Source of the DNA: Amycolatopsis sp. FDAARGOS 1241
GTDB taxonomy: Bacteria > Actinomycetota > Actinomycetes > Mycobacteriales > Pseudonocardiaceae
Reading direction: 5' to 3'
DNA length: 64,000 bases
Assembly: GCF_016889705.1 (NCBI RefSeq)
Contig: NZ_CP069526.1
Location: 4,464,001 to 4,528,000, forward strand
Part shown: positions 63,017 to 64,000 of the stretch, in pieces
Numbering within the stretch: the stretch's first letter is position 1
How the letters are laid out: each line of letters opens with the position of its first letter
The notes under the pieces: model-generated
Told to the model about the DNA's origin: nothing
The model's input: only the letters and a program-made list of their open reading frames with translations
Databases searched by the model: none
Translations under genes and position numbers: made by a program

Positions 63017-64000
63017 TTCAGCTGCCCCGCGGTGTAGTAGCCGGAGTCCACGAGTTCCTTCTGGTAGTTGGACTTGTCCACGACCACGGGCTGCAGCAGG
63101 TACGACGGGACGACCTTGTTCCCGTTGTCGTAGTCGGTGGTGTTGTTGACTTGCGGCTTGGCGCCCTTGAGGATCGTGTCGGCCATTTTCACCGTGACGT
63201 CGGCGAGCTTGCGGGTGTCCTTGAACACCGTCGAGTACTGCTCGCCGGCGATGATGGACTTGACCGACGCGACCTCGGCGTCCTGGCCGGTGACCACGGG
63301 GTAGGGCTGCCCGGCGGTGCCGTAGCCGTTGCTCTTGAGCGCCGAGAGGATGCCGATCGACAGCCCGTCGTAGGGCGAGAGCACGCCGTCGACCTTCGCG
63401 CCGCCGGTGTAGGTCTTGGTGAGCAGGTCTTCCATGCGCCGCTGCGCGGTGGCCGGGTCCCAGCGCAGGATCGCGGTCGGCGCGAACGTCGTCTGGCCGC
63501 TCTTGACCACGAGTTTGCCGCTGTCCATGAGCGGCTTTAGCACGGACATGGCGCCGTTGAAGAAGAACGTCGCGTTGTTGTCGTCGGGAGAGCCGCCGAA
63601 CAGCTCGATGTTGAACGGGCCCGGCCCGCTGCCGAGGCCCTCGACCAGCGAGTTCGCCTGCTCGACGCCGACCTTGAAGTTGTCGAAGGTCGCGTAGTAG
63701 TCGACGTTCGGGCTGTTGCGGATGAGCCGGTCGTAGGCGATGACCGGGATCTTGTGGTCGGCCGCTTCCTGCAGCTGGGTGGTGATTGCGGTGCCGTCGA
63801 TCGAGGCGATCACGAGCAGCTTGGCGCCCTTGGTGATCTGGTTCTCGATCTGGTTGACCTGCGTGGGGATGTCGTTCTCGGCGTACTGCAGGTCGACTTT
63901 GTACCCCAGCTTCTCCAGCGCGGACTTGATGTTGTCGCCGTCGTGGATCCAGCGCTCCGACGACTTCGTCGGCATCGTGACCCCGACGAGCGCGCCGGCC
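63013..64000 (-). CDS. chvE: Multiple-sugar-binding protein (ChvE-like), 5' end outside window
   Basis: The minus-strand frame is open from the window end and stops at 63013. About 329 residues are visible, from [42 protein letters not shown] onward. The type I periplasmic-binding fold is clear ([49 protein letters not shown]). It resembles ChvE/xylose-binding proteins. The signal peptide lies outside the window. It is the first gene of the ABC operon and is translationally coupled to the ATPase. Confidence 0.92.
   Translation of the reverse strand, partial: AGALVGVTMPTKSSERWIHDGDNIKSALEKLGYKVDLQYAENDIPTQVNQIENQITKGAKLLVIASIDGTAITTQLQEAADHKIPVIAYDRLIRNSPNVDYYATFDNFKVGVEQANSLVEGLGSGPGPFNIELFGGSPDDNNATFFFNGAMSVLKPLMDSGKLVVKSGQTTFAPTAILRWDPATAQRRMEDLLTKTYTGGAKVDGVLSPYDGLSIGILSALKSNGYGTAGQPYPVVTGQDAEVASVKSIIAGEQYSTVFKDTRKLADVTVKMADTILKGAKPQVNNTTDYDNGNKVVPSYLLQPVVVDKSNYQKELVDSGYYTAGQLK

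Overview
The window looks like chromosomal DNA from a high-GC actinobacterium, most plausibly a Pseudonocardiales member close to Amycolatopsis. The reasons are the very high GC content, frequent GTG starts, many GTGA/ATGA stop-start overlaps, a FurA-KatG pair, a MurT-GatD pair, stress-sigma partner-switching genes and scattered GTCCAC(A/T)GTGGAC palindromes. The assignment is inferred from gene content; no rRNA or tRNA gene was seen.

Layout. 0-2.6 kb: the end of a flavin reductase gene, an FMN-binding protein, a DUF2231 membrane protein, and a divergent Lrp regulator/DUF2000 pair. 2.7-7.8 kb: a minus-strand catabolic operon (class II aldolase, SDR, aldehyde dehydrogenase, MFS transporter, MBL-fold hydrolase) in which all five genes carry lesions. 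7.9-16.3 kb: a baeRF-type protein, small Cys-containing proteins, a GAF histidine kinase with response regulators, an XRE regulator, a FUSC exporter and an MmcQ-like protein. 16.4-20.4 kb: a dense partner-switching module (three STAS proteins, an anti-sigma-type ATPase, a truncated SpoIIE/ATPase fusion and a GAF-SpoIIE phosphatase) with a clear SigB/SigF-type promoter. 20.5-27.1 kb: SDR/TetR, furA-katG, and a DHA2 transporter with an odd C-terminal extension.

27.2-34.4 kb: a patch of gene fragments, a PQQ-repeat lipoprotein, an ECF-like sigma factor coupled to its zinc-finger anti-sigma factor, an SDR and a peroxiredoxin, a DUF1707 protein and a broken two-component system. 35-45 kb: BlaI and an M56 protease, a convergent glycosyltransferase-deacetylase pair, a secreted phosphodiesterase, two frameshifted genes, MurT-GatD, an IS481-like remnant and DedA. 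A CTAC-N6-GTAG-type operator recurs upstream of blaI, the glycosyltransferase-deacetylase operon, DUF1707 and dedA, which suggests a local BlaI regulon concerned with the cell envelope.

45.9-56.7 kb is the most distinctive region. It runs in one direction: a MobA-MoaD fusion, a tungsten-type aldehyde:ferredoxin oxidoreductase, a formate dehydrogenase catalytic subunit, a NuoE-NuoF fused diaphorase, MoeA and a MoeA-PBP fusion. It reads as a self-contained W/Mo-bis-pterin oxidoreductase locus with its own cofactor-insertion genes. 56.7-64 kb holds a broken DUF3616 gene, an MHS-family transporter with a divergent TetR regulator, and a multiple-sugar ABC importer (permease, ATPase, and a binding protein cut by the window edge).

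Roughly a dozen genes carry frameshifts. Some are probably real decay (a nonsense codon, an active-site substitution, an 8-bp tandem duplication, fused gene fragments). Others could be assembly errors and are flagged one by one.
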